Assembly: GCA_016858145.1 (NCBI GenBank)
Contig: JAEHOE010000070.1
Location: 186,001-250,000 of the forward strand
DNA: 64,000 nt
Source: Edaphochlamys debaryana
Lineage: Eukaryota > Chlorophyta > Chlorophyceae > Chlamydomonadales
Reading direction: 5' to 3'
Numbering within the stretch: position 1 is the stretch's first letter; each line of letters opens with the position of its first letter. The notes under the pieces were generated by a model. That model worked only from the letters and a program-made list of their open reading frames with translations, ran no database searches and was not told where the DNA came from. Both the position numbers and the translations under genes were made by a program. This document shows, piece after piece, positions 60,266 to 64,000 of the stretch.

Positions 60266-62866
60266 TGTGCGACGCCTGTGCCTAGGCGCACCGGCCTTGC
60301 TCGGTTGTACCATACCGTGCTGCGCTTGCGCGGGTTGACGGAGGGAGTAAAGGAGCTGACAAGCAGGCGGATCTCTCAGGATGACGTGTTCAGGCCCCTT
60401 GCGGGGATACCCGCATGCGTGGGGATCCGTGAGGCAGGGCTGAGCGGGAGAGTTGCGAGGCGCGTGAGACTTGGGGAGTGGATGGAAGCACAGCCCATCT
60501 CTGGCTACTGACTTGCAGGTACGGTCAGCGGGAGCGGTGCGCGGGACGGACGGGGCGACGTACGTCCTAGACCTTTGCGTGGGGGTGGCCTGTGAGCTTG
60601 CAAGGGCTGCACCGGGATGCATACATGGGAATGTTGCAGGGAAGTGGGGCTGGCGGCCCTTAAGGCAGCGCCTTAAGGCAGTGCCGTATGATGAGTGGGC
60701 TTGGAGCGGGCCTGCGAGCTTGCTTGCGAGCTTGGGAGGTGGGGCGGGGTGGTGGTGGTGTGAGTAAGGGAGGGAATGAGACGGCAAGCGGGCAACCAGC
60801 GACGGCTCTCGGGCGAGGGCTCAGCCGGCTGGCGGGACGAAGGGACTTAAGCCACCTGCTTGGAGACGCCGCCCGTGCTCGGAGTCTCAAGATGGTCCTT
60901 CATTGAACCCTCTAGGACGGGGAGCTCGTGCTGACTACTCTCCGTACCGTACTCTTGGGCTGGAGGCCGTAGAGGGGCGGGGCGGGTGCGGTGGCGCGGG
61001 AGCCCTCAGCCCTGCCAGCGGCGCTCAGCACCGCGTAGGTCAGAAATCTCAGAAGACAGAAGCCTGCAACCTGTGCATCCCGAGTTGGGCGTGGTAGGTG
61101 ACGCGTGACGCGGATTGTGGGGAGCGGGCTTGCGAGCTTGGGCTCGGGCGGGGGGTGAGCAAGAGAGCGAATGACGGGTCAGGACTCAGCCGCCTGGCGG
61201 GGCTTGAGCCTCCTGCTGCAGGAGGGGTGGGAGGAAGAAGTTCATGACCGCATGCCGACTTTTGGGTCCTGAAGTCCCCGAGGGGACCCCCCCACCCCCC
61301 CACCCCCCCACCCCCACCCCGGCTTGTACGGCACGCGGTTTTTGTGTACGACAACGTGTATTCGGGGCCTTTTCGTCAAGCTCTATTGCTGTGCTTCTTT
61401 TCCGCTTAAGTAACGACGTCCCCACGGCCAGCTGTCGCAGCCCCCAGCCCCGAGCCGTCGCAGCCCAGCTGTGCTCCCACACCCCTCCGCCCACCCAGTG
61501 CCGGGGGCTGGGCGCCGGCTCGGCACCGGTCCGGCGCTGCTGCTTTCCCGACGCCCCGCCTCCTACCTCCAGAGGGCGCACAGGTCCCTGACCACTGGGA
61601 CCAGCAAGGGCGTACACGCCTTGCGGCAGGGATTCCGCGGGCACGCTCTTTGCCGGTCCGGCAGCAGGATGCCGCCATAGCAGCATGCCGCGCGGCTGCG
61701 CCCTCTATTGCTGCTGGTTTGCAAACGTTTTGCAGCTGCTCAGCTGCTCAGGTGGCGGTGATGTGCCCCGTGGCATTGGGAATTGTTGAGCTTGCTCACT
61801 GAGCTTCTCGTCGCATGAACGTGTGCAAACGATAGAGAATCGCAAGGGGAGTCCAGCCATGTGCTTGCGGGCGTGAAATTCGCAATGGGATCGAAGTTGT
61901 ATAAAGTTGGCCAGGCCCCCCCGGACACCACCCCACCCCACCCCTCCCCGACCCCCGCCAAATTTGTACGACAAAGTGTCATTCGGCAGCTTTCGTGGTC
62001 CTCTATTAGATGCGGGTGGTCCGGAGGTGGGGAGGGGCATATGGTCTAAAGCTGCAGAAGCGCACCCCTCCTGCCTGCTGGGTACCATCGCTTCAATGTG
62101 AGGACTAGGCACGAAGACCCTCATGCTGACTACTCCGTCCGTACCGTCATCTGGGGCTGGAGGGGCGGGGTGCGGTGGCGGTCGCCCTCAGCCCTGCCAG
62201 CCACACTCAGCGCCGCGCGGTTGCGAATACATGCACCTGCGACATGTGCATACCGTACCGTGCATTCGGGCGTGATCTGGTGACGTGGGCAAGCAGCAGC
62301 CTGGAGCTGGGGCCGTAGGGTTCTGGCACTGACTAAGTCCTGGCTCTGCTTAGGCAAGCCCATTACGTCTGTTGTGCACGCGCAGAGGCCGCCGCTCCCA
62401 CCAGGCTACGTGCTCTCCACACAGGTGAAGCCAAAAGCGATGCTGCACGAGGCTGCACGGGCGTCCCGCAAGGTGCTCCGCGGGGGGGCACAAACGCCCG
62501 AGCACTTTGCCGCGCCTACCGGCCGCAAAACTGAAGACGAACCCGCTAACCTCTGGAAGCGCTCACTTTCTCTGCGTCTTGTGCATGTCTGCGAACTTCG
62601 GCCCTGTGCCTGCAGAAGGACGGGCGACGGAATGACCAACGCAGCGACCACGTGCCACCGGCAATTTGTGACGCCTGCTTACTGCTTTGCCGGCATCTTT
62701 CTCTGAATCGCAACAGTGTTGAATCGCGCTACAAGGCCATCTTAGGGGTAGAAACAGGGCAGGGCACCACCCCGCTCCCAAACATTCTTACTGTCGCCTA
62801 CCACCGCCACTACAGCGACGCACGTTTCTTGCGCCCCGATGTAGCAAGTGATACGAAACACTGGTC
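60266..62866. other. intergenic with diverged repeats
   Basis: 2.6 kb between the BTB gene and the PAS gene. It contains related, diverged blocks described separately (60700-62300). No coding exon recognised. Confidence 0.5.
60700..62300. repeat. diverged duplicated blocks
   Basis: Three pairs of similar blocks. Block 1: GCGAGCTTG-rich segments at about 60702-60860 and 61117-61225, both continuing with GTGAG(T/C)AAG and a CTCAGCCG(G/C)CTGGCGGG motif. Block 2: GCTGACTACTC with CCGTACCGT and GCCCTCAGCCCTGCCAGC, at about 60930-61080 and 62125-62250. Block 3: TGTACGACAA(C/A)GTGT followed by ATTCGG and CTATT, at about 61336-61395 and 61960-62010. Similarity is patchy, so these are old duplications. 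Confidence 0.6.
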
Positions 62867-64000
62867 ATGCCGTGGTCTGCGAGCCAGTCCGCCGAGAAGA
62901 GGGGCCGGTGGCCGGTCGTCACCAGTGAGGCGCTGTCCCAGAGCTACGCCGCATCAAGCACCTCTGTGTTCGTCGTATCGCTTGTCGATGCGTCAGACGG
63001 CGACGGCAAAAGCTTGGCGCTTGCGCCGAACCGCGATTGCACGGACCACGGCGCAGAGCCCGAGCTGAGCTTTGGCCTGCAATGGCGCGTAGAGTGGAGC
63101 AACGCGGCCCCCTCCCCGTTGGGCTGTTCGCCCGACGTCGGGCGGTGCAGCCCCGAAAACCGTGCACCATCCCAACACGCGTTTACCGCCATCCCTATCG
63201 ACATACGACGTCAGCTAGCCTACCAGGTTCTAGGAGCGGTGCCGGGAGTCGGACTGGCGACCGCCTTCGGCGAAAAGGGGTGGACATTGTGCGGCATCCA
63301 CGTCCACTCAAGGCCCGTCCGCTTTGTCCCCGACGGGGCGCACAACACTCCCGAGAAGCAGAGAAGTGGCAGCGGGCGCCTCTCCTGGCGGTGCTGCTTC
63401 GGCGCGCATGCAGGGAACGAGGGGGGCGGCCTCGCCACTGGCCGTGTCCTGGGCACGCTGCTTCTAACGCTCTCGCCCGTGCCGGGCACCGGTCACGGCA
63501 CGCCCGCACACGAGCGGACCCAAGCATATCCAGGCCTGAGCCCAGAGAACGGTCTACACCCGCTACAGCACCGCTTGTCGGCAGCCGGGGCGGGCGGGCT
63601 CAACTGCCTGGCCTACGATGCCCTGCCGCTGGCCGTGACCATCTTCGCGGTTGACGGCAGCATCCGCCACCAGAACGCCGCCTCCTGCGCCTACTACGGC
63701 CGGCGCACGGGCAGCGCTGGAAAGCTGGCATCAGCCACGGCCGCAGCCTGGCCGCTGCGGGGCGAGGGCGAGGGCGGTGGCGAGCCCAGCCTGCTTCGGC
63801 AGCTGTTCGCTGTGGACCCTTGCAAGCTGGAGGACATGCTGGGGCGCACGCTGGGGGCCACAGCGGCACAGGGAGGCGTGTGGGAGGGTGAGCGGCAGGC
63901 CTGGGCTTCGGTTTCACTTGGGCTTCTGGGCCTCATGCCAGTGCCCCTCTTATCTGGTGTGCCGAAGATACCAGTACGCTTGACAGCTTTCGTGGCTCTC
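62867..64000 (+). CDS. PAS-domain protein, 5' part (runs off the window)
   Basis: An open frame with ATG at 62867, preceded by an in-frame TGA 15 bases upstream, runs to the probable donor G|GTGAGC at 63887/63888: 340 codons plus one base. The frame remains open to the window edge. The N-terminal ~245 residues (MPWSASQSAEKRGRW start, FVVSLVDASDGDGKSL, RRQLAYQVLGAVPGVGLA) match no family I recognise. From about residue 248, YDALPLAVTIFAVDGSIRH, QNAASCAYYG and LLRQLFAVDPCKLEDML have the layout of a PAS sensor domain, which in these algae often precedes cyclase or kinase domains. The downstream catalytic part, if any, is outside the window. Confidence 0.6.
   Translation, partial: MPWSASQSAEKRGRWPVVTSEALSQSYAASSTSVFVVSLVDASDGDGKSLALAPNRDCTDHGAEPELSFGLQWRVEWSNAAPSPLGCSPDVGRCSPENRAPSQHAFTAIPIDIRRQLAYQVLGAVPGVGLATAFGEKGWTLCGIHVHSRPVRFVPDGAHNTPEKQRSGSGRLSWRCCFGAHAGNEGGGLATGRVLGTLLLTLSPVPGTGHGTPAHERTQAYPGLSPENGLHPLQHRLSAAGAGGLNCLAYDALPLAVTIFAVDGSIRHQNAASCAYYGRRTGSAGKLASATAAAWPLRGEGEGGGEPSLLRQLFAVDPCKLEDMLGRTLGATAAQGGVWEGERQAWASVSLGLLGLMPVPLLSGVPKIPVRLTAFVAL
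63888..64000 (+). other. start of intron 1 of the PAS-domain gene
   Basis: GTGAGC donor at 63888; no acceptor before the window edge. If the donor is not used, the reading frame stays open to 64000. Confidence 0.4.

Overview
The window is GC-rich nuclear DNA of a volvocine green alga (Chlamydomonas/Volvox relatives). The reasons are dense short introns with mostly GT-AG and some GC-AG ends, signal-peptide proteins with hydroxyproline-type (S)PPPP linkers that are clearly pherophorins, a gametolysin-like peptidase M11, TGTAA polyadenylation signals and Ala/Gly-rich low-complexity proteins. I cannot name the species. All gene models were built by hand from splice signals, reading frame and similarity between paralogues. 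Most were checked for phase across every junction.

Left part (1-7.1 kb): the 5' part of a minus-strand, probably plastid-targeted UVR-motif protein is divergently paired with a 13-exon secretory-pathway family-2-like glycosyltransferase on the plus strand.

Middle (7.9-41.6 kb): a pherophorin cluster, called A to E here. A (7976-11550) and B (13563-18353) are on the minus strand. C (24176-29366), D (30762-36139) and E (37840-41584) are on the plus strand, so the cluster is arranged head to head around 18.4-24.2 kb. A decayed copy of exon 2 and part of intron 1 of B lies at about 20.2-20.5 kb. A and C each need a one-base correction in the poly-proline linker to join their two globular domains. 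E is flanked by two direct copies of a ~335 bp element (37309-37642 and 42649-42983).

Right part (44-64 kb): a minus-strand peptidase M11 metzincin with a proline-rich tail, a plus-strand F-box/leucine-rich-repeat protein with a very long Ala/Gly/Pro-rich insert, a plus-strand NHL-repeat/BTB-domain protein with one apparent frameshift, a stretch of diverged short repeats (60.7-62.3 kb), and at the right edge the start of a PAS-domain gene that is still open at the boundary.

Taken together, the glycosyltransferase, the five wall/extracellular-matrix glycoproteins and the metalloprotease look like a local extracellular-matrix neighbourhood: building blocks, a possible modifier and a remodelling enzyme. 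The functional link between neighbours is inference. The domain assignments of the pherophorins and the protease are the firmest statements.
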